This document shows positions 52,953-64,000 of a DNA stretch of 64,000 bases, one piece after another (position 1 is the stretch's first letter; each line of letters opens with the position of its first letter). The position numbers and the translations under genes were made by a program. The notes below the pieces were generated by a model, which made no database searches, was not told the origin of the DNA, and saw only the letters and a list, made by a program, of their open reading frames with translations. Source of the stretch: Sclerurus mexicanus (lineage: Eukaryota > Chordata > Aves > Passeriformes > Furnariidae); assembly GCA_013396755.1 (NCBI GenBank), contig VWZF01002906.1, forward strand, positions 372,001 through 436,000. Direction: 5' to 3'.

Positions 52953-53830
52953 AGAATAGTTTGTTTCTTTTCTCTAACCTTTTTATTTCTTCTCTCTCTC
53001 TCTGACTGACTTTCACTCACTGCAGAAGTATAAAGAGACAAGAAGTCTGAAATTAGCACAGCAGGGAAAAGGAAAATGTGAAGAGCCAGGTCGAAGAGCA
53101 GGAATTTATAAGAACTGGAAAAATAGTAATTAAAATGTGGCAACAAGATCCTTATAGATCCCTCTATGCAGAAAAAACGCACAATTTAAATAAATCTTAA
53201 ATTTTATGTTACTTTAAAGGTGTCAATCTTTACCCTTGGAGTAAAAAATAAAATAATTCTCACCTGGCTATATTTTGTCTCAGAAAGTTTCTCTTTACTT
53301 ACAGTTTTCCAGCTTTGTAGCTAAATTAATGCCTGGGTTTGGCCTGTGAAGATGATGATATGAGCCTGAACTTTTCAAATTTGTAATGTACTGGTTTAAT
53401 ACTTGCTTGCACATGTGATGAATCAGCATTAGCAGATACAATGGGTTTCTTACATCTGTTGCTATGCATCATTGAACCATTTGTGATTAGCATTTGTGTT
53501 CAGAATACAGCTGCCTAAATAACAGATATCAATGTCCTTAGTAGGACTGCCAAAGTAGTTTGGAATTTAGTTGTCCATTTCCTTCTAAGAGTATGTCTTA
53601 ATGCTCCTGTTGTGATTAATATTTCAGAGTCAACTACTCATTTACATAAGACTCTTTAGAGTTTTGAGTTTCCAAACTTTTATCTCAGAAAGTGTTCAGT
53701 CTTTCAGACCATTGGTTTTAAGTCAGTGTATCTCCTGAGAACAAGAGATAATAATGCATCTGACAAGGGGAACGTAGGAAATTTTTAGCAGGTCTAGGAA
53801 ATCCAAAGAGAATGTTCATTGTTATAAAAT

Positions 53831-53888
53831 GTGGGGTTTGGGTTTGTTTTGTTTTTTTTTTTTACTTTTTTATTTCCCCCCCCCCCCC
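53831..53888 (+). repeat. G/T-rich, poly-T and 13-base poly-C compound tract
   Basis: GGGG/GGG with T runs leads into a long T-rich run and then 13 consecutive C residues (53876-53888). Long C homopolymers are sites of polymerase slippage and assembly error. The 67-codon frame at 53831-54034 is a by-product of this tract. Confidence 0.9.
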
Positions 53889-55358
53889 AAATCACAAGCC
53901 TGAAAACTACTGTACAGCAGTACCACATAGAAATGTTACTATTGTGTTGCCATTCAGTCAGAGAGAATAACAAATATCAGAAAAAGAATAGTAAGAATAG
54001 TAAGGACATAGTATTAACGCTTCTCAATAGTTAATAGTTGGTTTTATGCATGAAAGTCAGTCTGCACCACTTCTTAACATAGACTATTGACATACAATCC
54101 CTTTCTTAAATATCTTACCTGTAGATAATGAAGAAGAAAATCTGACTTCTTCAAATAAAATCCTAAACCTGCCAAAGTGCAGCATCCTGTTTCTCCTTCA
54201 TTCAAAACTCTTTTGAAGAGTCCAAGCAAACCACACACAAAAAAATTGTTGCAGATTGCTGATACACCTGATCATGACTTGTATTTTATACTTTGAGTTC
54301 ATTTCACAGTAGTCCGAATACAGCCTTCAGGAACTAATGTTGGCTGGTGTAAAAGGGGCCTGGCAGGCAGCAAGTCATCAGTTTTCCTGCATGGGATGCA
54401 CACATGACACTTCATAAGATTTAGGGAGTGGACTGAGTGGAAGGTGAGGGTAAAAGAGGATTAGGGATTATCAGCCTTATGATATGAAGAATATGGGTTG
54501 CATTGTCATAACATGAAAACAGAATAACAGCACCATCAGCATATAGCATATGCTATACTAGCTACTGCTTTTGTTCAGATAAGTCTTTTTAATATCAGGA
54601 TATAAGAGCAGTACCCTGGCCTGTGACACTACATATAATCATGATGTTTTTCTACAAAGCTCTTAATGAATTTCACTGATGAAGGATCCTACATTAAAAA
54701 ATATACTGTGTTCACCACAGTATTTGAAGCTGTTTGTTTTCAAAAGCTTGTACTAAAATGCCTAGATTAGCAGAGGAGAGTTCAGTAAGAACTTAAAGTC
54801 TAATGAAAAAAATGAATATTTTTTTTAATCATAGCAGACAAAGAAATTTGTTAAGTGAAATTTGCACACCAAACATTTCTAAAAATGCAGCACTTGACCT
54901 AATGCAGTGTTATTTGGGGAAGCTCACTGTTTCTTTACATCTTGGAAAGTTAAAAGTGCTTTGTTAAACAGTTTTCATTCATAAAGATGTGTCATGCTCA
55001 TCAAATGCTGCATTTCTCAACATTTTATATATTCGTTCTTTTCTCATTGTTCTTTTGAACAGCAATTAAATATTGCTTCAGGGCTGTTGTTTTACTGACA
55101 GAAATTCTTGAAACTGAATTGCTTTTCAATGCACTGCTAAAAGATGCTCATTTAAGGTGAACAACAGCTTGGACAGCTTCCCCTCTTGACTGATTGACAA
55201 TAATGTTGAAAAAAAGATTTACTTCGGAGGTTTCTGTTTCACAGTCAAATAGCATGCCATATCCAATATACTTGCATTTACATCCAACGGTTCCTTGCCT
55301 CGTTGCTTTCTGTGTTAAAGAAGAAATTTAGAAAAACAAACTTGAGCTAAAAGTTCCA

Positions 55359-55392
55359 TCAATCTAGTTTGCAATCTAGTCCACAATCTAGG
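55359..55392 (+). repeat. Triplicated 12-bp unit
   Basis: AATCTAG recurs three times at exactly 12-base spacing (55361, 55373 and 55385) with variable linkers. Confidence 0.8.
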
Positions 55393-56847
55393 TAGACTTC
55401 AGATTTAAAATAATTTGAACACCATCAACAATGATCCTTTTTTCTGCTTTCTAAGGTTGTATCTCTCCACTACACATGTCCTGCCTGTTTTGTGTCACTT
55501 ATGAACAAAGGGCAGGAATCAAAAATGTCATACAAGTGAGGAAGAGAGGGACTCAATGTTACCCTTGCCTTTCTCAGAATAAAATGCTTTTATATAGCTG
55601 TGGTGGTGAGTTAAAAGTCTAGGTCTTTCCTTTCCACAGAATTGTCAAAGTGTGAATCAAGCAAAGAAAATTTAGAGAATAGTTCAAAACCCATTGCATT
55701 ATTGAGAATGTAACTCTTGTCTTCAATGTGCTTTGGAGGAGAGCTTGGAGTGCTCGTTCAGGTATTCAGCACCCAACCATGGCCTAAGGCGGAGTGCTCA
55801 TCTGGGCTGAAGACATGATTTAGTTCCTTGAGTTCCTGTCAAATTCCACTGTATTCTCAATGCAATAAGACACTCTGGGAAATATTTTCCTGTAATTTCC
55901 AGTGAGACTCTGTGGAATTCATGCTTGTGAAGTGCAGAATTATCTTAAAGTTAATGTTTCACCTTAGGCTGGTCCACAACAATAACTTAATCTGGGCAAG
56001 AAGTCAGACATTTCCTTCCATCAGGACATGTAAGATGCCAGCCACAAAGCAGAATTGTGTAGCCACACTCCCCTCATGAACAAACCAGCATTCAGCATAG
56101 CAGAGGAGCAAAACAAAAGGTTGAGATTATATTCACAGCTAGAAGGGTTAAAGCAACTAGCCCGCTCCTCTTAGGCTACTTTCACCCCAACTCTATACTA
56201 TAATTTATCATAGAAAATTGGGAATTCCCATAGTTATAGGTATTGCAAAAATTCTTTAAACGGGATCAACTGGCTGTCCTCAAAGACCTTGCAGTCAAAC
56301 TTGCAAAGGTTAAGACAATAAAGGGGCATAAATCTGGATTCAAATATCCCCATAGCATTCTCTGAGCTACCATAGAGTATAAGGAAGGTTAAACACCATC
56401 CACAGGCTCTCCTCTCCTTCTGCCTTTGGAAAGCCTTCTACCTCTCCATTCCCTTCCCTAGTTCACTGGTATCAATTTTCACAAGGTCAGTCAGAACTCT
56501 GAAAGGAAGTGGCACATGGAGATGGATAATTTTATCAGGTTTTATGGCCTGTAAATAGGCCGGTCTCAATGTTGTTCTGATAATCAAATCCATAAAATAA
56601 CACATCCAATTTCAGTTTGAGAGATCTAGAAAACTCCTGTGTCTCAGTATTTATTTTTTCATTAAATAATTCCTGGCCTTTGGGGTCTGGTTTCAGCAAA
56701 TGTTTCAGACCAAACTTTTTAGAGATATTTTGAGCAGTGGAATATGTAAACTGTACAACTACCATTAATCACAAAACAATTCCGATTCTTTTCCCCCACT
56801 TCCAAAAAAATTTCTCTCTTGCAATTCTTAGGGATGGTGGAGGGTTA

Positions 56848-56907
56848 AGGCTTGGACTCAATGACCCAGGTGGGTACCTTCCAACTCAACATATTCTGCA
56901 ATCCTGT
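56848..56907 (+). mobile_element. CR1 3'-terminal fragment
   Basis: The order 'ggcttggactcaatgaccc', 'gggtaccttccaactcaac', 'atattctgcaatcctgta' matches the avian CR1 3' end with a few substitutions. It is strongly 5'-truncated. Confidence 0.9.
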
Positions 56908-59457
56908 AAACCATTAAGTATTCACTGTACGTTCAGCAGTGTGGTCATGTTGTAAAGATACCATCATTTCTCATTTTGCTCCATGTCAGTTTGGCTATAC
57001 CTCAGAGAATGGCATTTTCTTCAGGAATAGAAACATTGCAGTTGATTTTAAGAAACACTAGTGTAGCTATACACTACCTAGCTAAGAGTGTTAGGCATAA
57101 AACTGGAATCTGATAAATGCAATATCACTAGAGACTCAGTTTTTGCAGACAATTTGACTTTAATTTAAACAATTTGGTCTTGGTTTTGGGAAATCTTTTC
57201 CCCTCAAGCAACAAAAGAGTTGAGAAAACAACAGTAAAAAAAGTTGATTCAATGCATGCACATAGACCAGATTGCACTTTTTCTCTACTTTGATATTTTA
57301 ACACAGAGTGCTTTCTGATTACCTTTTTATTTTCAAATACAGCCTCGTTGTTCCTCAAACTGCATTTTAAACCTGTTTTCCTGCCTCCACTGCATCAATA
57401 CATCTCCTAGTATATCTACAAAAAGACATAAAACTATAGCCCAAGTCCTAGCAAGAAGGCAAATTCTAACAAGAAGGCAAGAATACCATATATGCCGTAT
57501 AAATAAATGTAACATTTCTTGTTTAATTTTGAGCAGTTATTTCATTTATATTTACACAATACAGATGAACTATTTTTCTGCAATATGTTTTAGTTTCAGA
57601 TATGCTGTTTTTCGTGGTAAAAAGCAAAGAATCCTTTAAATAATCCCTTACTATTTTTAGGCTGTTAGTTTTTATTTGCTTGACTCTTTAAAAGGAATAA
57701 TGCATAGTTGTAATGGAATGTTATTTACATGGAATCTGGAATGGAAACTATAAATGATTGGCTTATAATATCTGGATAATACAACCAGAATGTAAACATT
57801 TTTTCCCTGTAATTTTTATGTCTACTTTGGGCTTTTTGTTTCCTCTTTTATTTCTCTCTCTCTTTTTTTTTTTTTTTTACCCCCAAATGACAGACAGAGA
57901 TTTAAATTTGAGATTTTGGCCATAGGAATATCTATTTGCTTCACTGAGTTTGTAACAGCTGTTGCCAGAACTGGAAAATGAAGGACCCCTGGAAAATGTC
58001 TTAAAAAGTGCTTCACTGAATTGAGGTAGGGGGGGAAAAATATTTACAATTCTGAAGAACCGTTACTTGACAGTATCTCTAATGATAGACTATCCATTGC
58101 AAATACATGTTAAGCATTACAATTATACTAGCTATAATTGAACTACAAAAATATAATTATAATATAATTACATATATTCATTTTACAGTTAATTATTGCT
58201 ACTAATCTTGCAGTTAGAAAATTATCCTTGATGCTATTTCTAGCAATACAGACAAGTGACACAATGCAGTCATGAGATTTTAAATGAATTTTGGATCTCT
58301 TTTTATCTGCAGCGAGATTTAGTATTTTAAGAAACTCCAGAGTTGCAAATTGTGTCTTTTATATGACCAAATTTCCAAATAAATTTTACTGGCATCTTAG
58401 TAGTTAACCAATGAATTTTCTTCATGTTTCCAAGACAGTTCTCCCCCGTAAACACCCTAAATGAGGGAGATACAATTCCATAAGAAGAGGTATACATCCT
58501 AACAGGTATGTAAGAAGTAATGGTAAGGCAATATAGAAACCTTGTCTTTTAAAATAACAATTAAAAAACTACACAAACCTTATTCCTTAATTATGTCAAA
58601 GAAAGAACACAATTCTGGGAAAAATATTCTTGATTTGGTCACTGAATATCCTTCATTCCTCAAGTATGGGATGAGAATTGCATAACATTCAGTATGAGCT
58701 GTCTGAAATGCAAACATAAACATGAATTTCATAAGGAGCTGTTTGTCAACTACAACTAAGAAGTAATTTCAAAATACATTAGAGATAGCATATGTATTCC
58801 ATTTTAAGGGTTAAAGTGGACCTTCTCAGAGGACAGAAGTAAGGTATATGAGATGAACTACTGAAGAAAAGATACATAAATTCATCTGCATCAAATTTAA
58901 GCTTTCAATTTTGTTCTTTCTTCCAGGTATATGCTTTTGAAAAAGCAATTTTTTTTTCAGAAAAAATAGAGTAGGTTTATTCAAAAAGTATCACAAAAGC
59001 AGTTTTGCAGTACTGAAGTCAAAGTGAATGACAAGCTTCTGGGGTTTTTTCCAATTTTTTTGGACAATCTGATTATTAGCCTTTTGATTCATGCTATTCA
59101 GCTCATTTTGCAAGGACTCCCCTTTATTTCCAATATTAAGCAGTAAATGCTAAATGAACTGCGTCAGTCATGCACCTATATGATATTTTCACTGAATAAA
59201 AATAAAATTAATCAGGAGCAAGTTACTGTTAGAAAAAGTGCAGGAATCTTTCAAAGCACTGGGAAAAAATGGCAGTTTGCTCTTCCTGCTGGACAACTGC
59301 TATTATTTTGCCAAACTTTAATGCAGTATGTAATTCAAATGGGAATTTGCATGCTAGCATTTTATTAAGTATATTCAGACAAAGGACAAACATCTATAAA
59401 AATGTCTAAATTATTTTAAATATGAAAGGTGTACAACATGAACATGACAAGCAGTGG
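56908..59457. other. AT-rich non-coding stretch
   Basis: No gene recognised. A (CT)n plus long T-run lies at about 57856-57880, and an 11-bp direct repeat (CAAGAAGGCAA) at 57452 and 57470. TA-rich words are dense near 58.13-58.19 kb. Confidence 0.6.
57856..57885 (+). repeat. (CT)n followed by poly-T
   Basis: A CT microsatellite runs into about 18 T residues and then a short C run. Confidence 0.9.
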
Positions 59458-59970
59458 ATCAGACCCAGCATGGGTTTATGAAAGGCAGGCAACACTTGAC
59501 TCACCTGATCTCCTTCCATGACAATTTGACCCTGCTTAGTTTTTCCCCGAGGGAAAGACTGGATGTGGTCTAACTGAACTTCATTAAAGCCTCGGATGCT
59601 GTTTCCACATGGGGGAACTTATCATTCTCTACACTTACCTGAAAGGAGGTTGCAGTCAGGTGGGGGTTGGTCTCTTCTCCAAGGTAACAAGCGAGAGGAT
59701 GAGAGGAAATGGCTTCATGTTGCACCACTGAGGGATTATACTGGATATTAGAAAAAATCTCTTCATGAAAAAGGTTATCAGGCATTGCCACAGGCTGCCC
59801 AAGGAAGCAGCTGAGTCACCATCCCTGGAGTTATTTAAAGGATATGTAGATGTGGCACTGGGGGACTGAGGGATACGGTTTAGTGGTGGACTTTGCAGTG
59901 CTGAGTTCATGGGCGGACTTGTTGATTTTAAAAATCTTTTCTGACCTAAATTAAACTGTGAACCTATGAG
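59458..59970 (+). mobile_element. CR1 LINE fragment, internally deleted (RT core part joined to 3'UTR)
   Basis: The left part reads 'agcatgggtttatgaaaggc', 'cacctgatctccttcc' and 'aacttcattaaagcctc', matching the central reverse-transcriptase region of CR1. At about 59612-59645 it switches to the CR1 3'UTR ('gtctcttctccaaggtaac', 'agaggaaatggcttcatg', 'ggctgcccaagg', 'caccatccctgg') and ends 'aacctatgag'. The middle and C-terminal RT coding region is deleted. Frames on the opposite strand (59570-60036) are artefacts of this element. Confidence 0.94.
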
Positions 59971-62900
59971 TAGATGGTGTTTTATTAAGCATGCTACTGA
60001 GGGTGGCATAAGCCATTGCTTCCTTTTGCCTGGCACACTGCTCTCATGACACAGTTGTTAAAGTGATAACCACCTCCCACTTGAAAGAACTAGGGTTGAA
60101 GCCTTTCCCATCCTTTCTATGCAATACTTGCTAAAATAGAGAAATTCAAGACAAGAAAGGTAAATACAGTGGGAGTAAATAAAGAAAATGAGTTTTGGAT
60201 TAAGGGTTATCTCATTTCTGCAGGTTTGCCAGAGAATGAAAAAAAGAAGAAAATTGGAAGCTCATTTTGCCAGAAGCAAATTTGATAATTAAATGTCCCT
60301 TTGCTTTTATTTTTTTTCTTTTAATTTGGAATTTACATTTTCTTCACTTCAGTAACAAGCTGTTCTTCCAGGTCAAGTGGGAGTTCAGAACATACAGCTG
60401 TAATAGAGAGCCCTTGGCTCTTAATGTGGTAAAAATTTATGTAGGATTAGCCTATCTTCTTCTCCCACTGGACTACAAACAAATAGAAAGGAATGTTATC
60501 ACATTTAAGTTGCAGTACTGGAAAGAAAGGAAAAAGAGCACCATCATTAAAATGGAGTCCCTTCATATATATATTAATTAGAATAGAAAAATGGAAATAA
60601 AATTATGCATTCTTGAGACACCTACTTAATGTACCATTCTCAATCACCCATTATTGCAGCTTTTCTCTCTCATAGTTGATCACACAGATGCCCATAGAGA
60701 TTAGTTTCTTAATGTAGACATCTTGAATTACATTCCTACATTTGGGAAGTAAAAGTTTACCCTGCACTATAAATGTATTTCTTCTTTTTGAGGCATAAAT
60801 AAAGAATTACTCACCTGACACTGAGTCACAACAATGTAAAGGCAGTATAAAAGAATAATAAGCTACTGTTCTTTCCTTCTTTCTTTAGTGTTGTGCTGCA
60901 TACTTACTTTTAATGACTCCTTGGTCTGTGCCAGTTGTGCTGGTTATTGATATGTTGTAAATATTGGTATAAAGTCAAAATCTGTGTTCTTGTAAGAATG
61001 ATATTTCATGCTGTGTCCTATATAAAACTCCAGCTGAATGGTATTAATCTATCATGGAAACATGGTCAGTAACAAAAAAAATAAATTGAGTGTAAACCAG
61101 AGGACATTGCCTGTCTGTTTTAATAATTTATCTGATTCTTTCATCTGCTGTTTTATCTGGAAAGCAGAATTGTAGATATTTCTCAGACCTGAATTGTGAA
61201 CAATATAACAATAGTTCTTAGCTCATGTAGAGTAGCAGAGGAGAAAAGAGAACAAAACGAAAAAAAAAAGAAAAATAAAGGAGATTCTGTATTTCAACTA
61301 AGTTAGCAAACTAGATTCTGCATGACTCTTTAGCAATTATTAAAATCATGAGTTCTGTAGTAGAAACAAGTAGCTTATAAAGTTAGGACAGAAGTAGGAC
61401 TAGCAGAAGAAAACCAAAACCAACCAACCAAAAAAAAAAAGAACACAGTAATAAGATTTGTCAAAACATGATACAAAATCATTTTGCAAAACAAAGCTCA
61501 TACAGACTCGACTGTTTTTAATACTGCACTAGAATTTTCAAGAAACAGCATTACAATTGTTGGGAGAAAACAACATTACACATTCATAGAAGCAATAGCA
61601 TGAGCACAACAAAGTAACTTGAGGAGAACCACTCCACAAGGTGTAATGTGTGAACAGGAAAAGTAAGTTACAAGGAATATTTTTGACATCTTTTTTAAAG
61701 AAGAAAGTTAGGGTAATTCTATATGCCTCTATAGGATGCTCTCTTGATCTCTATATGAACAGAAATTTCATTGCAAGAACTTTTTTGAGCTTTAACCTCA
61801 GTATTAATACATAACCTGTTAAGATATCCTCACTCAAATCCTAACAGAGCTCCTAATTCTACTTCAACTAAAGAAATTATCTGGGAGTAGAAGGGGCAAA
61901 GTAATGCACATAAGACAGTTGTCTGGAGATGGTTTGGTCATATTTTTCTGCCTCTATTTCTTTTCCATAAGGTTATGTACAGATTAGGAAGTCTGAAATT
62001 GGCATTTGAAAGCCATCATGCTCTGAAAGCCCAGAATGGACCCAATACCTTCAGAGGGGAAAGAAGAATTATTGGTTAACAGTGTACTATTCTAGAACAA
62101 CAATTCCTAATATATTTCCTGAAATTATTCTTATTTTAAAATATGATCTTATTAATACTTAGCTAGAGTGTGACTTTCTGCAGTCTAGCTTTTGACATTA
62201 TTATTGAAACTAGTCACTTAATCTGCTTTGTTTTCTCGATGTCTCCATTTTGCTTTACAGGAGAGGTAATGGGTCCCTTTCAGGCCAATGGCACAATCCC
62301 TATGCCAGCACAAAATACCTTTGACTCTTCTTCAGAGACAGAGAGGTGTATAATTTCATCTTCCTGCTATGTTTTCCTCATTCAATCTCTTTATGTGCAA
62401 ACTTTTGGATTCTGAAACCATACTTATTATGCTTACTGGCAATTCTTATTACAACCAAAACCTAAACTTAGAATATTGTTATCTGGCCATAATATACACA
62501 CAACGTAAAAGTAACAGAAAATATGTCCGAAGAAGAGTTTAATAAGTGCACAGGTAATTTAAGGCAAGGTTATGAAAGAATGAATAATGTGTGATAAGTT
62601 TTTGGTCCAGCTGTATTTTGTTTTTGTGTGATGAGACCTTAAGTCTTTCTAGATGAATATGAGGAGAGACATGTTTTCAATGTGAATGACAAATATTAAA
62701 GATGAGATAATAAAGGAAATAAAACTTGAAAGTGAAACTTTATATGTAGTGTTTATACATAGTATTTCAGCACAAAATTCTTCCATAATAAATTTTGGTT
62801 TCCTTGGTGTCAAGTCACGATTGATTACTTTCTTTGAGCTGTTTTATTCAAAATAAAGGTCATGAAGTTTAAAAAATAGTGCCCCTAAAGTCAGTACTCA

Positions 62901-64000
62901 GGGCATCTTTTCTTCACCTGCTTAGAACTCTTGGATCAGGTACTACCTAGATAGCATCCAAAGGTCACAATGCATTTATTAGAGGTCACAACTTTCATTA
63001 TTTGGCAACTACAGTAATCTGTGGAAGCAGATAACTGAAACCTCTTTAAATGTTTTGCTTCATCTTTTAAAGACAAAGGAGAGGTACTTCTCTTTTCCAC
63101 ATCACTTAGCTCAATGATCACTTAAGCATAAAATTAGAGAAAAGAGAAGAAAATCAAGGTTGCTGTCAACTCCTAAGCACTATGCTAATGAAATCACTAC
63201 CTTCTGCATATGCTTTTTGCATAAAATTGTCTGCAAGTCTTAAAATAGCTTTTCCAACACAGTTCTTCTGACATTATTCTTTCATTAAATCATTGCCTGG
63301 TTAATTGTATCCTATTGATGATAGCAATCCATTGATGCTGTATTTTCTTTTTATGAAGTAAAAGGTCACATCAACTGAAACCTGCTATTAAGCAAATAGA
63401 AAAGAAGTTGAAAGCAGTAATAATAGTCTCTGTATGCATACACAAGGTTGATGATAAAATGAAGGTGAAAATATACATTTAAAACTAACCCATGTAAAAA
63501 TATTGCAATATGTGAAGAAAATATGATATGATAAAATGTTCTGTTTATGCATAAAAAGAAGCAGAGTTGAATTGATAACAACAATGAAAATTATATACAA
63601 TGTCATTGAAGAAAAAGTTGTAGTATTGCTATCTACCATATTTGTATTTTGATGACTTTTGATAAACTACCTTGGAAAACAGTTACACTTATAAATAATT
63701 TATCTTATAATTGTTTCAAATAGAGCACTCCTTAGGGAATTTGGCTTGGAGCACAAATGTAATATTATTAACTGTCATGGAAAGGGGGCATGTTTTACTC
63801 TTCATTTCTTAATTATCTGTCCTTAGCAGTTATATGCCATTGTCATAAATTCACATGCTTGAAAACAGAGAAGATAATGGACCTTAGAAGGACAGTAAGC
63901 TACACAGCACAACCACCAGACAATGTCAGCCACTGAGTGGGATTCACAATACATTATATATTTGATTCCCTAGTAGTTAAAAAAAAAATCAAATTGGAAT
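59971..64000. other. AT-rich non-coding stretch to the window end
   Basis: No gene, RNA or named repeat recognised. A-runs occur at about 61259-61269 and 61430-61440. Open frames (for example 60267-60581 plus, 104 codons) carry Phe/Leu/Lys-rich translations expected from AT-rich DNA. Confidence 0.6.

Larger units (their letters stand above)
52752..56847. other. AT-rich non-coding stretch
   Basis: No gene recognised. It contains a (CT)n run near 52990-53002, a hairpin/duplication at 52921-52952, a poly-C tract at 53876-53888 and a triplicated 12-mer near 55.37 kb. The segment 53340-53660 has the look of conserved non-coding DNA, but only by impression. Confidence 0.55.

Noticed and set aside
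2138..59055. Recurrent 'ggggtttttt' runs as a dispersed functional motif
   Set aside because: They vary in length, lie in unrelated contexts and are best explained as low-complexity sequence common in AT-rich vertebrate DNA.
59570..60036. Overlapping minus-strand frames of 73 and 126 codons
   Set aside because: They mostly read the antisense of a plus-strand CR1 element and its 3'UTR.
1..64000. CRISPR arrays, operons, rRNA, tRNA or prokaryotic mobile systems
   Set aside because: No regularly spaced direct repeats, Shine-Dalgarno-led ORFs, cloverleaf or rRNA sequence was seen. Composition and CR1/LTR content indicate a bird nuclear genome.

Overview
The window looks like bird genomic DNA, and possibly a passerine. 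The main evidence is a set of decayed CR1 LINE fragments carrying the avian CR1 3' end (a 'ttccaactc...attctgtgattctg' style tail, or its reverse complement beginning 'agaatcatagaatg'). Several avian-type endogenous-retrovirus LTR fragments support this. The base composition is AT-rich, CpG-poor and full of T/A homopolymer runs, as expected for a vertebrate gene desert or a very large intron. I found no bacterial-style coding, operons, CRISPR, rRNA or tRNA. Open reading frames are all short (140 codons or fewer), mostly low-complexity or random-looking. None could be recognised as a host gene.

Layout. Positions 1-11030 are AT-rich single-copy-looking sequence with simple repeats and a C-skewed patch near 4.7-5.1 kb. 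A minus-strand CR1 lies at 11031-11392. Positions 11.4-21.7 kb are mostly unannotatable, with a perfect 26-bp palindrome at 17243-17268 and a GC-richer block at 18.5-19.7 kb. Short plus-strand CR1 tails lie at 21.69 and 25.28 kb. Two LTR fragments in opposite orientation sit at 26.06-26.25 kb and about 26.87-27.34 kb. A coding-like minus-strand stretch lies at 28.47-28.72 kb. A nearly full minus-strand LTR lies at 32776-33185. A GATA-type microsatellite runs into a purine-rich, telomere-like tandem array at 34.9-35.13 kb, which ends at an unresolved base. A CpG-rich patch at 36.83-37.13 kb also ends at an unresolved base. The longest CR1 piece (41498-42102) keeps the C-terminal part of the reverse-transcriptase ORF. 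A GC-rich LTR with inverted termini lies at 46808-47118, followed by a small cluster of POU octamer motifs at 47.66-47.75 kb. Short CR1 tails (52.7 and 56.85 kb) and an internally deleted CR1 (59458-59970) complete the mobile-element content.

No set of genes working together can be described. The content is transposon remnants, simple repeats and long stretches that may or may not hold conserved regulatory DNA. I did not find a convincing undescribed system. The best leads are the palindrome with octamer halves, the CpG-rich patch, the telomere-like array and the unexplained coding-like stretch at 28.5 kb. All family assignments come from recognition by eye, without any database search.
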